A DNA stretch of 64,000 nt, from positions 2,976,001-3,040,000 of the forward strand of contig NZ_JAGIOA010000001.1 of assembly GCF_017876435.1 (NCBI RefSeq), written 5' to 3'. Both the position numbers and the translations under genes were made by a program. Origin of the DNA: Microbacterium phyllosphaerae (GTDB taxonomy: Bacteria; Actinomycetota; Actinomycetes; Actinomycetales; Microbacteriaceae). This document shows, one piece after another, positions 18,007-27,804 of the stretch. Numbering within the stretch: the first letter of the stretch is position 1; each line of letters starts with the position of its first letter. The notes beneath the pieces are model-generated. The model was not told the origin of the DNA. It worked only from the letters and a program-made list of their open reading frames with translations, and searched no databases.

Positions 18007-18736
18007 CCAGAGCCTCAGCCAGCGTGAACGCGCCGGCGTAGAGAGCCTTGCCGACGATCGCGCCTTCGACACCCAGCGGCACGAGCTCGCGGAGCGCCGC
18101 GATGTCGTCGAGGTTCGCGATGCCACCCGATGCGACGACGGGCTTTGGGGTGCGCGAGGTCATCTCGCGGAGGAGTTCGAGGTTCGGGCCCTTCAGCGTG
18201 CCGTCCTTGGTGACGTCGGTGACGACGTAACGGCTGCAGCCGGCATCCTCGAGGCGCTCGAGGACCTCCCAGAGGTCACCGCCCTCCTTGGTCCAACCGC
18301 GGGCGGCGAGCGTCGTGCCTCGGACGTCGAGCCCGACCGCGATCGCCTCGCCGTAGCGGCCGATCACGTCCGCAGCCCACTCCGGGTTCTCGAGAGCCGC
18401 AGTGCCGAGGTTGATGCGGCTCGCGCCGCTCTCGAGCGCCGCCTCGAGCGTGGCGTCGTCGCGGATGCCGCCCGACAGCTCGACGCTGACGTTCTTGAAC
18501 TGCTTGATGACCTTGCGGAGGATCGGGGCGTTGCTGCCGCGGCCGAAGGCGGCGTCGAGGTCGACGAGGTGGATCCACTTCGCGCCCTGCGCGACCCACT
18601 CCCCTGCGGCGTCCAACGGGTCGCCGTAGCTGGTCTCGGTGCCGGCCTCACCCTGGGTGAGCCGCACCGCCTTGCCCCCGGCGACGTCGACGGCGGGGAG
18701 CAGAGTGAGCGAAGGGGACTGCGCGAAGTCGTTCAT
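17990..18736 (-). CDS. priA: Phosphoribosyl isomerase A (HisA, probably bifunctional PriA)
   Basis: 248-residue (beta/alpha)8 barrel that isomerises ProFAR in histidine synthesis; in actinobacteria the enzyme (PriA) usually also does the TrpF reaction. Visible: [19 protein letters not shown] with the catalytic Asp, [21 protein letters not shown], and the second catalytic Asp in [15 protein letters not shown], then [10 protein letters not shown]. Dual function cannot be proven from this sequence, but the [17 protein letters not shown] loop matches the PriA type. It is separated from hisH by a plus-strand ATPase gene, an odd break in the his cluster. Confidence 0.94.
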   Translation of the reverse strand: MNDFAQSPSLTLLPAVDVAGGKAVRLTQGEAGTETSYGDPLDAAGEWVAQGAKWIHLVDLDAAFGRGSNAPILRKVIKQFKNVSVELSGGIRDDATLEAALESGASRINLGTAALENPEWAADVIGRYGEAIAVGLDVRGTTLAARGWTKEGGDLWEVLERLEDAGCSRYVVTDVTKDGTLKGPNLELLREMTSRTPKPVVASGGIANLDDIAALRELVPLGVEGAIVGKALYAGAFTLAEALDVAGD

Positions 18737-18891
18737 GACGTCCTCAGGTGAGATGGGAGGGCCGATTCGTCGGCACGAGAATCGACACTAGCCCGCGTAT
18801 CGTTCCGCTCCAAAACGATGACGGCAGAGAAGATCCGACGCCACGCGGTAGCCTCGATGACACCCCTGTTCGGTCGATGAGGAGATGTTCC

Positions 18892-20619
18892 ATGGTGCGC
18901 GACGCGGAAGCGCGAGGCAGCGGCCCCCTGCGACGGGGGAACCCGATGCCTCCGGAGACTCCGGAGATCGTGGCGCACGTGCCGCTGACACCCGAGGACA
19001 TCGAGCAGACCCGGACCACCGCGCGTCCCGCGAGCCCCGTCATCGACTCATCGAGCGACGACGCCGTTCCTGAGATGACGGTGCCGATGAACCCTCGGCC
19101 CGTCGGGATCCCGACCGCGGCGACTCCGCCCGCGCCCGGCACGCGAGCCGCGGCTGCGGCGGCATCCGCCGCGACGAGCTCGTCCTCTGCGGTCCCGCCG
19201 CTCCCCACGGCTTCGCCGGCAGCACCCGCCGCTCCCCCGACACCGTCCCTTCCACCGGCGCCCGCGTGGCCGGAGGCGCCGTCATCGACCGCGCACGTCG
19301 CTGCGGCCCCGTCCGCCGCGACCCCATCCGGTACGGCGCCGTCGACTCCGGGCGCCCAGGGGGCGGCCGTACCACCGGCACCCACCCCCGCGTCGCCTCA
19401 GCCTCCGATCACGGGTGTCCCGAGCGTTCAGGCGTCCCCGTCGTCAGCGCAGGCTCGGACCGCGCAGCCGAGCGTCGCCGCTCAGACCCCTCCGTCGACT
19501 CCGGCCCCCCAGTCGGCTCAGCCCATGCAGCCCACGCAAACTGCTCAGCCCTCTCAGCCCGCACCGGCGGCTGCGACCCCGCCGACCCGGACCATCGCGA
19601 TCCCGACCGCTCCGGCCGCGGCGACTCCGCCCGCACCGAATGCCGCGGCCGCCGAGTCGGCCGCCTCCGCGTCCTCTCGCCGTCAGCAGCGGGAGCAGGG
19701 CATCGAGCGTCGTTCCTTCCTCCAGGAGGAGAGGCGCGAAGAGCCCGCCCGCCGCGGCGGACGCGGGTTCCTCAACCGGGTCGGATTCTCCCTCGGCCCG
19801 AACGCCCGAGAGCGTGCGGTGCGCGATGACGAGCACGCCGTCAGCCGCCACTGGCCCGGACCTCGAACTGTCGCGGTCGTCAACGGCAAGGGCGGAGCGG
19901 GCAAGACTCCCGCCACGGTGCTGCTGTCGGCCGTCTTCGCCCAGTACGGCGGAGCAGGCGTCCTCGCCTGGGACAACAACCAGACGCGCGGCACACTCGG
20001 ATGGCGCACCGAGACGGGCGCGCACGACCGCACGCTTCTCGAGCTCCTGCCCCAGACGAAGCACCTGCTCGGGGCACAGGGCCAGTCCGCCGACCTCGCA
20101 CACTTCGTGCATCACCAGCCGCAGGAGAAATACGACGTCCTGAGGTCGAAGCCGATCCGGCTGGCGCACGAGAACCGACTCAATCCGGACGACGTCGATT
20201 CGATCCACGCGGTGGCCGCGAAGTTCTACCGTCTGATCATCATCGACTCGGGCAACGACGAGTCCGATCCGATGTGGCTGCGCATGATCGACCTCGCCGA
20301 CCAGATCGTGGTCGCGACGACGACGCGCGATGATCACGCCGAGGCGGGGGCTCTGCTCCTCGAGGCGCTCGAGGACCGCGACGAGCGCTCCGCACGCCTC
20401 GCCAGAGAGTCCGTGGTCGTCGTCAGCCAGGCCGACCCCAAGGCCTCGTCTGCCGAGGTGGCCGAGGTCATCGCCGGCTACCGTCCGCTCGCACGCGAAG
20501 TCGTCGGCATCCCGTTCGACCGCGAGATGGTCGACGGGCACCTTCGCCTCCGCGCGCTCGCGGCACCGACTCAGCAGGCCTGGCTCTCGGCCGCCGCCGC
20601 CGTCGCTCGCGGGTTCTGA
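18892..20619 (+). CDS. ParA/MinD-like ATPase with long Pro/Ala-rich N-terminal region
   Basis: 575 residues. Residues 1-280 are low-complexity Pro/Ala/Thr/Gln, probably disordered; then a basic linker (SSRRQQREQGIERRSF) and a C-terminal deviant-Walker ATPase. Walker A is GKGGAGKTP around K333 (ParA normally KGGxGKTT), followed by VLAWDNNQTRGTLGWRTE, LIIIDSGNDESDP as Walker B region, and a VVVSQADPKASS strand. The layout (disordered Pro-rich tail plus ParA domain) resembles EspI-like proteins of type VII secretion and some polar-growth ATPases, but no ESX genes are nearby. The start ATG 18892-18894 has GAGGAG 7 nt upstream. It is inserted against the his genes, ending 10 bp from the hisH stop. 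Confidence 0.85.
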   Translation: MVRDAEARGSGPLRRGNPMPPETPEIVAHVPLTPEDIEQTRTTARPASPVIDSSSDDAVPEMTVPMNPRPVGIPTAATPPAPGTRAAAAAASAATSSSSAVPPLPTASPAAPAAPPTPSLPPAPAWPEAPSSTAHVAAAPSAATPSGTAPSTPGAQGAAVPPAPTPASPQPPITGVPSVQASPSSAQARTAQPSVAAQTPPSTPAPQSAQPMQPTQTAQPSQPAPAAATPPTRTIAIPTAPAAATPPAPNAAAAESAASASSRRQQREQGIERRSFLQEERREEPARRGGRGFLNRVGFSLGPNARERAVRDDEHAVSRHWPGPRTVAVVNGKGGAGKTPATVLLSAVFAQYGGAGVLAWDNNQTRGTLGWRTETGAHDRTLLELLPQTKHLLGAQGQSADLAHFVHHQPQEKYDVLRSKPIRLAHENRLNPDDVDSIHAVAAKFYRLIIIDSGNDESDPMWLRMIDLADQIVVATTTRDDHAEAGALLLEALEDRDERSARLARESVVVVSQADPKASSAEVAEVIAGYRPLAREVVGIPFDREMVDGHLRLRALAAPTQQAWLSAAAAVARGF

Positions 20620-20629
20620 CCCGCAGGGA

Positions 20630-21271
20630 TCACCCTCGCAGGCTGTCGACCCAGTTGCGCAGGAGCTGGATGCCGGCCTCGCCCGACTTCTCGGGGTGGA
20701 ACTGAGTCGCTGAGAGCGGGCCGTTCTCGACCGCGGCGAGGAACGGATCGCCGTACGTCGTCCAGGTCAGCACCGGCTGCGGGAACGGCGGGATGACGTC
20801 GAGCTCCCACGACTGCGCAGCATACGAGTGCACGAAATAGAAGCGCTCGTTCTCGATCCCCTGGAAGAGCACCGAATCGGCGCCGGGTTCGACCGTGTTC
20901 CAGCCCATGTGCGGCAGCACGGGCGCATTGAGCTCGGTGACGGCACCCGGCCACTCACCGAGGCCCTCGGTGTCGTGCCCGCGCTCGACGCCGTGGGCGA
21001 AGAGCACCTGCATGCCGACGCAGATGCCGAGCACGGGTCGCCCACCGGCCAGGCGACGGTCGATGATCTCATCGCCTCCGTGGGCTTTCAAGGCGTCGCG
21101 CACGGCCTGGAAGGCTCCCACGCCGGGCACGACGAGACCGTCGGCCTCGAGCGCCTCCTTGCGGTCCCGCGTGAGCACCGCATCGGCTCCCGCCGCCACG
21201 AGAGCCTTCACAGCGGAGTGCACGTTGCCGGATTCGTAGTCGAAGACAGCGACCCGAGGAGCTGCGCTCAC
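20630..21271 (-). CDS. hisH: Imidazole glycerol phosphate synthase, glutaminase subunit
   Basis: 213-residue class I glutamine amidotransferase that passes ammonia to HisF. The catalytic triad is present: Cys in [10 protein letters not shown], and His/Glu in [14 protein letters not shown]. The oxyanion strand [11 protein letters not shown] starts the protein. GTG start (21269-21271) overlaps the hisB stop as GTGA. hisF is not in the window. Confidence 0.97.
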   Translation of the reverse strand: MSAAPRVAVFDYESGNVHSAVKALVAAGADAVLTRDRKEALEADGLVVPGVGAFQAVRDALKAHGGDEIIDRRLAGGRPVLGICVGMQVLFAHGVERGHDTEGLGEWPGAVTELNAPVLPHMGWNTVEPGADSVLFQGIENERFYFVHSYAAQSWELDVIPPFPQPVLTWTTYGDPFLAAVENGPLSATQFHPEKSGEAGIQLLRNWVDSLRG

Positions 21272-21885
21272 AGCGCACCCTTGGTCGACGGGATGCCGTC
21301 GACCAGCGGATCGAGCGCCTTGGCCTGGCGGAATGCGCGGGCGAACGCCTTGTACTCCGCCTCGGCGATGTGGTGCGGATCACGGCCGCCGAGCACGCGG
21401 ACGTGCATGGTGAGCCCCGCGTTGAAAGTGATGGCCTCGAACGAGTGACGCACCAGCGAGCCGGTGAAGTGTCCGCCGATCAGGTGGTGCTCGAAGCCGG
21501 CCGGCTCCCCCGTGTGGACGAGGTACGGACGACCAGAGATGTCGACGACGGCCTGAGCGAGCGCCTCGTCGAGCGGCACGAGCGCGTCGCCGTAACGCGA
21601 GATGCCGGACTTGTCGCCGAGGGCTTCGCGGATGGCCTGCCCGAGCACGATCGAGATGTCCTCGACCGTGTGGTGGGCGTCGATCTGCGTGTCACCGGAG
21701 GCGCGAACCGTGAGGTCGGTCAGCGAGTGCTTCGCGAACGCCGTCAGCATGTGATCGAAGAACGGCACCGACGTGTCGATGCGGCTCGCGCCGGTTCCGT
21801 CGAGGTTCAGTTCGAGCTCGACGGTGGACTCCGACGTGCTGCGCACACGGGTGGCGGTGCGCGGGGTCTGGGCGGTGGTGCTCAT
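21268..21885 (-). CDS. hisB: Imidazoleglycerol-phosphate dehydratase
   Basis: 205-residue Mn-dependent dehydratase, monofunctional (no phosphatase domain). Family motifs: [58 protein letters not shown]. The start ATG at 21883-21885 overlaps the hisC stop as ATGA; a very long upstream open frame is antisense reading across hisC. Operon hisC-hisB-hisH. Confidence 0.97.
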   Translation of the reverse strand: MSTTAQTPRTATRVRSTSESTVELELNLDGTGASRIDTSVPFFDHMLTAFAKHSLTDLTVRASGDTQIDAHHTVEDISIVLGQAIREALGDKSGISRYGDALVPLDEALAQAVVDISGRPYLVHTGEPAGFEHHLIGGHFTGSLVRHSFEAITFNAGLTMHVRVLGGRDPHHIAEAEYKAFARAFRQAKALDPLVDGIPSTKGAL

Positions 21886-22976
21886 GAAGCCGATCCTATC
21901 GACGCGAGGGCGTCGAGGAACGCCGTGGTCTCCGCCTCGGTGCCCGCTGTGACGCGGAGGTGACCCGGGATCCCGACGTCGCGGACGAGCACTCCCCGGT
22001 CGTACAGCTGCTGCCACACCTTCTTGGGGTCTGCGACCCCACCGAACAGCACGAAGTTCGACCAGGACTCGTGCGGGGTGTATCCGAGAGCCTCGAGGGT
22101 CGCCGAGATGCGATCGCGCTGCTCGACGATCTCGTCGACCATCCCCAGCATCACGTCGGAGTTGCGCAGTGCCGCGACGGCCGCGGCCTGCGTGAGCGCG
22201 CTCAGGTGATACGGCAGGCGCACGAGCCGGAGAGCATCGATGAAGGCGGGGTCGGCCGCGAGATATCCGACGCGCGCACCCGCGAAGGCGAAGGCCTTGC
22301 TCATGGTGCGAGACACCGCGAGACGAGGACGCCCCTCGAGGAGCGTGAGCGCGGATGCCGCATCGCGCGGCGCGAATTCCTGATATGCCTCGTCCACGAC
22401 GACGACGCCCCGCGACGCCTCGTAGACCGCCTCGACGATGTCGAGCCCGAGCGGCGTGCCGGTCGGATTGTTCGGGGAGCACAGCAGGATGACGTCGGGA
22501 TCGTGCTCTTTGACCTGCGCCACGGCCTCATCGGGCGTGATCGTGTAGTCCGGCTGCCGGGTGCCTGCGATCCACCGGGCACCGGTCCCCTGCGAGATGA
22601 GGGGATACATCGAATAGGTCGGGGCGAAGCTGAATGCCGTGCGTCCCGGTCCACCGAACGCCTGGAGAATGTGCTGGAGGACCTCGTTCGATCCGTTCCC
22701 CGCCCAGATCTGGTCCGCCTCGAGACCGTGGCCCAGGTACTCGGCGAAGCCCTCACGCAGGGTCGTGAACTCGCGGTCGGGGTAGCGGTTGACGTCGCGA
22801 AGCGCCACGGCGATGTCATCGAGGATGTCGCTGGCGACGGCATCCGGAACGGGATGCGTGTTCTCGTTCACGTTGAGAGCGATCGGCAGTGGCGCCTGCG
22901 GAGCGCCGTACGGCGTCAGCCCTCGAAGGTCGTCGCGGAGCGGGAGATCGGAGAGTGATGAAGTCACCCTTCCCAT
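21882..22976 (-). CDS. hisC: Histidinol-phosphate aminotransferase
   Basis: PLP-dependent aspartate-aminotransferase-fold enzyme, 364 residues from the ATG at 22974-22976. Visible: [14 protein letters not shown] substrate region, [30 protein letters not shown], and the PLP-lysine segment [19 protein letters not shown]-terminal Arg in [10 protein letters not shown] binds the carboxylate. Start choice is uncertain: GTG at 22965-22967 and GTG at 22995-22997 are in frame and none has a good Shine-Dalgarno. It is first of hisC-hisB-hisH in this window; hisD is not seen upstream, where the LysM/lexA genes lie instead. Confidence 0.95.
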   Translation of the reverse strand: MGRVTSSLSDLPLRDDLRGLTPYGAPQAPLPIALNVNENTHPVPDAVASDILDDIAVALRDVNRYPDREFTTLREGFAEYLGHGLEADQIWAGNGSNEVLQHILQAFGGPGRTAFSFAPTYSMYPLISQGTGARWIAGTRQPDYTITPDEAVAQVKEHDPDVILLCSPNNPTGTPLGLDIVEAVYEASRGVVVVDEAYQEFAPRDAASALTLLEGRPRLAVSRTMSKAFAFAGARVGYLAADPAFIDALRLVRLPYHLSALTQAAAVAALRNSDVMLGMVDEIVEQRDRISATLEALGYTPHESWSNFVLFGGVADPKKVWQQLYDRGVLVRDVGIPGHLRVTAGTEAETTAFLDALASIGSAS

Positions 22977-23069
22977 GGTAGGCCGCGTGCGGCTCACCGA
23001 CGCGCGTGGTGACGGAGAATGAAGCCGACCCTGCGCTGCACCCCGGTCACTCCGGGCGCCGATGCCCGC

Positions 23070-23432
23070 TCACTCGGAGTACTGCGTGGGAATCGCGAGC
23101 TCCTGGCCGATCTGCAGGCTTCCGCCGCGGAGCAGGTTGAGCCGTGTGATGTCACCGATGACCTCGCGGGGATCCGCGCCCGGTGCGATCTCCTCGGCGA
23201 TCGACCACAGGGTGTCGCCCGGCATCACGGTGACGGTCGCGAACGTGGTGGTCGAGCTCTGCTCGCCGGAAGCCATCGCGCTGCCGCCACTGAGCGCGGC
23301 GAACGCGATGCCTACAGCGAGCGGAACGGCTGCCGCCGCGAGCACGACCCGACGACCACGCGCCGTCAGCCGGAGCTTCGTCGCCGGACGAGCCGGGAGG
23401 ACTGCTGCGCTGCTGAAGGTGATGGTGCTCAT
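23070..23432 (-). CDS. LysM-domain membrane/secreted protein divergent from lexA
   Basis: 120 residues: a short basic cytoplasmic N-terminus, one hydrophobic helix (VVLAAAAVPLAVGIAFAAL) that could be a signal anchor, and a C-terminal LysM domain (VMPGDTLWSIAEEIAPGADP through LQIGQELAIP). LysM binds peptidoglycan. Its place next to lexA, head to head, parallels the SOS-induced division inhibitors and wall proteins of other Gram-positives (YneA of Bacillus, DivS of Corynebacterium, Rv2719c of Mycobacterium). It is thus probably a damage-induced cell-division suppressor. This is inference from context and architecture. Confidence 0.85.
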   Translation of the reverse strand: MSTITFSSAAVLPARPATKLRLTARGRRVVLAAAAVPLAVGIAFAALSGGSAMASGEQSSTTTFATVTVMPGDTLWSIAEEIAPGADPREVIGDITRLNLLRGGSLQIGQELAIPTQYSE

Positions 23433-23713
23433 GTCGTGCTCCTCTGCATCTACCGCGTGAGCGGTGAAGTTGGCGTAGCGTTCGCATCCGCGCCTCGGCC
23501 GGGAGCCGTGGATACGAAGCTACGTTCCGAAGTTATCTTCGAATTCGAATATCTGTCAAGCCTTTTTCGAAACAATGACCCGAGAATCGGTCGACACGCT
23601 CGAACAGATCTTCCACATCTGGCCGTTTCTCGGATACGGTTTCGATACGAACACCCCACCACGGGCCTCCGACATTCGAACTGAGACGCCGGATCGCACA
23701 CCTGAGGAGCACC
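23433..23713. promoter_or_regulatory. lexA / LysM divergent control region with candidate LexA sites
   Basis: 281 bp, AT-richer than its surroundings and containing no gene. Candidate operators: 23515-23528, CGAAG-CTAC-GTTCC, 12 of 14 positions of the Gram-positive SOS box CGAAC-N4-GTTCG, just upstream of the LysM gene; and a near-perfect 18-bp palindrome at 23535-23552, ATCTTCGAATTCGAATAT. Further TTCGA/TCGAA cores occur near 23567, 23609, 23639 and 23684. Which of these LexA binds cannot be settled by eye. Confidence 0.5.
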
Positions 23714-24400
23714 ATGAGCGACAACTCCGCCCCCGAGGCAGACGTCCCGCGCACTCGTCGCCGGAAGAGCCTGAGCCCCAAGCAGATGGCGATCCTCGAG
23801 GTCATCCAGACATCGATCAGCCGGTACGGCTACCCGCCGAGCATGCGCGAGATCGGCGATGCCGTCGGGCTCAAGTCGCTGTCGAGCGTCACCCACCAGC
23901 TCGGACAGCTCGAGCTCAGCGGCTACCTGCGTCGCGATCCGGGCAAGACGCGCGCCATGGAGGTGCTGATCGACCTCCCGGGTTCGAGCGGTGAGAATCC
24001 GGCTGACGTCGCGACCCCCGTGGGCGACGCGGCACTCGTGCCGCTCGTCGGCCGCATCGCCGCCGGCGTGCCGATCACCGCCGACCAGCAGGTCGAGGAG
24101 ATCTTCCCCCTCCCCCGTCAGCTCGTGGGCAAGGGCGACCTCTTCATGCTCAACGTCTCGGGCGAGTCGATGATCGACGCGGCCATCTGCGACGGCGACT
24201 GGGTCGTGGTGCGCTCGCAGAACAGTGCAGAGAACGGCGAGATCGTCGCGGCGATGCTCGACGGCGAGGCCACGGTCAAGGTGCTCCGCCGTCGCGACGG
24301 CCACACGTGGCTGCTGCCGCGCAACTCGGCGTTCGAGCCCATCCTCGGCGACGAAGCCGTGATCCTCGGCAAGATCGTCGCGGTGCTGCGAGCGGTCTGA
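23714..24400 (+). CDS. lexA: SOS repressor LexA
   Basis: 228-residue repressor of the DNA-damage response that self-cleaves when RecA is active. Winged-helix DNA-binding domain at about 15-80 ([40 protein letters not shown]). The S24 domain carries the Ala117-Gly118 cleavage site in GRIAAGVPI, nucleophile Ser152 (SGESMIDA) and general base Lys189 (TVKVLRR), so all autoproteolysis residues are intact. The ATG has GAGGAGCACC upstream. Head-to-head with the LysM gene. Confidence 0.97.
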   Translation: MSDNSAPEADVPRTRRRKSLSPKQMAILEVIQTSISRYGYPPSMREIGDAVGLKSLSSVTHQLGQLELSGYLRRDPGKTRAMEVLIDLPGSSGENPADVATPVGDAALVPLVGRIAAGVPITADQQVEEIFPLPRQLVGKGDLFMLNVSGESMIDAAICDGDWVVVRSQNSAENGEIVAAMLDGEATVKVLRRRDGHTWLLPRNSAFEPILGDEAVILGKIVAVLRAV

Positions 24401-24444
24401 TCCCGTCGAACCCGCGACGACGGCCTCGCCCATAGGCTCGAAGC

Positions 24445-26310
24445 ATGTCCTCGCCGTTCGGTTCCTGGCCCTCCCCGTTCTCACCCGCACGCATCGCGGC
24501 GGCCTCACCCCGCATAGACGGTGCGGCGTTCGTCGGTGACGACATCTGGTGGGGCGAGTCGGTGCCGGCCGAGCGCGGGCGATTCACGGTGCGCAGCTCG
24601 AGCGGTGACGAGATCCTCCCGGCGCCGTGGAGTGCGCGATCGCGCGTCCATGAGTACGGCGGCGGGGCCTGGACGGCGGATGCCGACGGCACCCTGTTCT
24701 TCGTCGACGCACAGGACCAGCGTGTGCACCGACTGACCTCCGGCGCTTCACCGGTGCCGCTCACTCCGACCGGCCCTGCCCACGGAGGTCTGCGGCTGCA
24801 GCAGGGGCGGCTGTTCGCCGTTCGCGAGGACCTCACATCGACTCCCCACCGTCGTGGCATCATCGAGATCCCTGTGGACGGTTCTGCCGCCGATGACCCC
24901 GACCGCGTGCGGGTCGTCGCCGAGGGCACGGCGTTCGTCGCGCATCCGTCGCTCTCACCCGACGGGTCGCGCGTGGCCTGGGTCGAGTGGACGGGCGATC
25001 GGATGCCGTGGCAGCATGCGACCCTCGTGATCTCCGACGGCTCCGCCCGCACCGAGGTGCCGACGCAGGCCGCTCTGCAGCCCGAGTGGATCGACGACCA
25101 GGAGCTGCTGTTCTCCGACGACCCTCGGGGACGATGGGCGCTGCACCGCCAGCGACTCGATCACCTCCGCCTCGACGGCGCAGCGGCGCCGGTCGACGAT
25201 GTCGACGTCGATGCGGACACCGGCTACGGGCTGTGGGTGCTGGGCAACCGCTGGTACCGCCCACTCGCCGACGGGCGCATCGTCACTGTCCGCACGAACG
25301 GTCGCGACGAGGTCGTCGTGATCGATCGCGACGGCGGGGCGCGCCGACTCGACATTCCCGCGGACGGGCACGTGAGCGTCGACGCCGTATCGGGGTCGCG
25401 TGTGCTGCTCACGGGCAACAGCTCGACCACGTCACAGGGAGCCTGGTGCGTCGACGTCGAGTCCGGTTCGGCGCAGGTGGTCGCAGGAGCCTCGCCCGTC
25501 CACCCCGAATGGATGCCGCGCGCGTCCGAGCTGCTGATCGACGGTGCCCACGGGAACGTGCACGCGTTCGTCTACCCTCCGAGCAACCCCCAGGCCTCGG
25601 CATCCGGCGACGAGCTCCCGCCCTACATCGTGCTCGTGCACGGCGGGCCGACCGCTCACGTGACCGGGGCTTCCTCTGCGGCGATCGCGTTCTACACGAG
25701 CCGCGGCATCGGCGTGCTCGACGTGAACTACGGCGGTTCGACAGGATACGGGCGCGCCTACCGAGAGCGTCTCGACGGACGATGGGGAGTGGTCGACGTC
25801 GACGATGTGATCGCCGCGGCCCGGGAGCTCGCCGACGCGGGCCTGGCGGATCCCGCACGGATCGCCATCCGCGGTGGGTCGGCCGGCGGATGGACCGTGC
25901 TGTCCGCTCTGGTGCGCGGAGGAGTGTTCGCCGCCGGCATCAGTCGCTACGCCGTCGCGGATCTGCGGATGCTCGCCGAGCACTCCCACGACTTCGAGGC
26001 GCACTACGTCGAAGGACTCGTCGGGCCCCTGCCCGCAGCCGAGGCGCTGTACGTCGACCGCTCGCCTCTGACCCACGCCGCCCGGATCGCGGTGCCCGTG
26101 CTGCTGATGCAGGGGTCGGATGACCGGGTCGTGCCGCCGTCTCAATCGGAGGCCATCCGGGATGCACTGGCGGCCAATGGAGTCGATCACGAGTACGTGC
26201 TCTACCAGGGCGAGGGACACGGGTTCCGCTCGGCCGAGACGATCGTCGATGCCCTGGAGCGCGAGCTCTCGTTCCTCGGACGCGTGTTCGGCTTCACCCC
26301 GTCGTTCTGA
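24445..26310 (+). CDS. S9-family prolyl oligopeptidase-type peptidase
   Basis: 621 residues: an N-terminal beta-propeller of about 370 residues (repeats such as HPSLSPDGSRVAWVEW), then an alpha/beta-hydrolase peptidase domain. The catalytic triad is visible: Ser479 in GGSAGGW, Asp560 in GSDDRVVPP, His592 in GEGHGF; oxyanion region VHGGPTAH. No signal peptide, so it is cytoplasmic; it likely cleaves short peptides or acyl-peptides (dipeptidyl- or acylaminoacyl-peptidase type). ATG start 45 nt past lexA. Its stop abuts the convergent smpB stop within a TGATCA hexamer. Confidence 0.9.
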   Translation: MSSPFGSWPSPFSPARIAAASPRIDGAAFVGDDIWWGESVPAERGRFTVRSSSGDEILPAPWSARSRVHEYGGGAWTADADGTLFFVDAQDQRVHRLTSGASPVPLTPTGPAHGGLRLQQGRLFAVREDLTSTPHRRGIIEIPVDGSAADDPDRVRVVAEGTAFVAHPSLSPDGSRVAWVEWTGDRMPWQHATLVISDGSARTEVPTQAALQPEWIDDQELLFSDDPRGRWALHRQRLDHLRLDGAAAPVDDVDVDADTGYGLWVLGNRWYRPLADGRIVTVRTNGRDEVVVIDRDGGARRLDIPADGHVSVDAVSGSRVLLTGNSSTTSQGAWCVDVESGSAQVVAGASPVHPEWMPRASELLIDGAHGNVHAFVYPPSNPQASASGDELPPYIVLVHGGPTAHVTGASSAAIAFYTSRGIGVLDVNYGGSTGYGRAYRERLDGRWGVVDVDDVIAAARELADAGLADPARIAIRGGSAGGWTVLSALVRGGVFAAGISRYAVADLRMLAEHSHDFEAHYVEGLVGPLPAAEALYVDRSPLTHAARIAVPVLLMQGSDDRVVPPSQSEAIRDALAANGVDHEYVLYQGEGHGFRSAETIVDALERELSFLGRVFGFTPSF

Positions 26311-26787
26311 TCAGTCTCCGGTGCGGTTGCGCAGGCGCATCGCGCGCTCGGCCTCGCGAGTGTCCTGACGCTCGCGTAGCGTCTGACGCTTGTCGAACTC
26401 GCGCTTGCCCTTCGCGAGGGCGATCTCGACCTTGGCACGGCCGTCGGAGAAGTAGAGCTTGAGTGGGATCAGCGTGTAACCGCCCGCCGACACCGCGTGC
26501 TGCAGCTTCGCGATCTCCTCGCGGTGGAGCAGCAGCTTGCGGATGCGCTTCGCCGAGTGGTTGGTCCAGTGCCCCTGCGAGTACTCGGGGATGTGCACGG
26601 AGTCGAGGAAGACCTCGTTCCCCTTGACGAACGCGTATCCGTCGCTGAGATTCGCACGCCCCTGACGCAGCGACTTCACTTCGGTGCCGGTGAGCACCAT
26701 CCCCGCCTCGTACGACTTCTCGATGTTGTAGTCGTGACGTGCGCGACGATTGGTCGCGATGACCTTCTCCCCGCGTTCCCTGGGCAT
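26311..26787 (-). CDS. smpB: SsrA-binding protein SmpB
   Basis: 158-residue tmRNA partner for ribosome rescue. Marks: NRRARHDYNIEKSYEAGMVL, TGTEVKSLRQGRANL, and a basic C-terminal tail beginning KLYFSDGRAKVEIALAKGK that inserts into the mRNA channel. Start ATG with GGAGAGA upstream. It follows ftsE-ftsX on the same strand, the standard prfB-ftsEX-smpB order. The ssrA gene is not found downstream in the window. Confidence 0.97.
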   Translation of the reverse strand: MPRERGEKVIATNRRARHDYNIEKSYEAGMVLTGTEVKSLRQGRANLSDGYAFVKGNEVFLDSVHIPEYSQGHWTNHSAKRIRKLLLHREEIAKLQHAVSAGGYTLIPLKLYFSDGRAKVEIALAKGKREFDKRQTLRERQDTREAERAMRLRNRTGD

Positions 26788-26889
26788 GATTCTCTCCTGA
26801 TCCGCGTCGTGCAGTGATTCCAGAGCCCGGTGGCGGGCGCACGACAGCCTGTCAGTCTATACCGGCGGCGCCCGCCTCCGGCAACGCGG

Positions 26890-27804
26890 TCAGGTCCGCA
26901 GCCAGCGACGGATCGCGAATCCGGCGGACAGGGCCGCCAGGACGACGCCGATGCCGATGAGCACCGGTACGACGATGGCGGCATCCTGCATCGACACCCA
27001 CGTCGTGATGAACGGGACGCGTCCCCGGAGGTATCCGTCGACGCCGAAGTGCACCCCGGCGACGACAGCCGCGCTGGCCAGCACCGATCCGAGGAACGCG
27101 GCGAAGACGCCCTCGAGCACGAACGGGGTCTGGATGAAGCGGTTCGAGGCACCGACGAGGCGCATGATCCCGATCTCCTTGCGCCGCGCGTATGCCGACA
27201 GCCTGATGGTCGTGCCGATCAGCAGGATGGCGGCGATCAGCATCAGCACGGCGATGCCGACGGCGATGTACGTCGCCACCGTCAGGGCGGAGAACAACGG
27301 CTCGAGGTATTGCAGCTGGTCCGTGACCTGCTCGACGCCGGCGACGCCGGTGAAGGCCTCCGCGATCACCTGGGACTGACCCGGGTCCTTCATCGTCACG
27401 AAGAACACCTCGAACGCCTGGTCTGCGGTGATGACGCTCGCCTGGTCCTCGCCGAGCTGTTCGACCAGCTTGGCGTAGGTGTCTTCCTTGGAGTCGAAGC
27501 TCACCTCGCTGATGAGCGGGGCGAGCGCGTCACCGTCGAGCTGCGCGCGGACGGCATTCACCTGATCTTCCGTGGCGCCGCCGTCGACGCAGGTGTCCTT
27601 CTCCGAGATGTCGGAGCACATGTACACGGCGACCTGTGCCCGCTCGGTCCAGTAGCCGCGCATCGTGCCGATCTGGGCCTGCATGAGGATCGCCGCGCCG
27701 ACGAACGTCAGCGAGACGAAGGTGACGAGCACGACGGAGATGACCATCGAGATGTTCCGTCGCAGGCCACCGAGGGCCTCAGTGATGATGAGTCCGATTC
27801 TCAT
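26890..27804 (-). CDS. ftsX: Cell-division ABC-type membrane protein FtsX
   Basis: 304 residues, four transmembrane helices: one at about 20-42 (ISMVISVVLVTFVSLTFVGA), an extracytoplasmic loop of about 130 residues (with Cys pair near CSDISEKDTCVDG), then three C-terminal helices with the FtsX cytoplasmic motif RLVGASNRFIQTPFVLEG. It works with FtsE to activate peptidoglycan hydrolases such as RipC/PcsB at the septum. ATG overlaps the ftsE stop as ATGA. Confidence 0.97.
   Translation of the reverse strand: MRIGLIITEALGGLRRNISMVISVVLVTFVSLTFVGAAILMQAQIGTMRGYWTERAQVAVYMCSDISEKDTCVDGGATEDQVNAVRAQLDGDALAPLISEVSFDSKEDTYAKLVEQLGEDQASVITADQAFEVFFVTMKDPGQSQVIAEAFTGVAGVEQVTDQLQYLEPLFSALTVATYIAVGIAVLMLIAAILLIGTTIRLSAYARRKEIGIMRLVGASNRFIQTPFVLEGVFAAFLGSVLASAAVVAGVHFGVDGYLRGRVPFITTWVSMQDAAIVVPVLIGIGVVLAALSAGFAIRRWLRT

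Noticed and set aside
21886..22482. N-terminal extension of hisB that could suggest a fused HisB
   Set aside because: The extra part is antisense/other-frame reading of hisC and has no phosphatase motifs.
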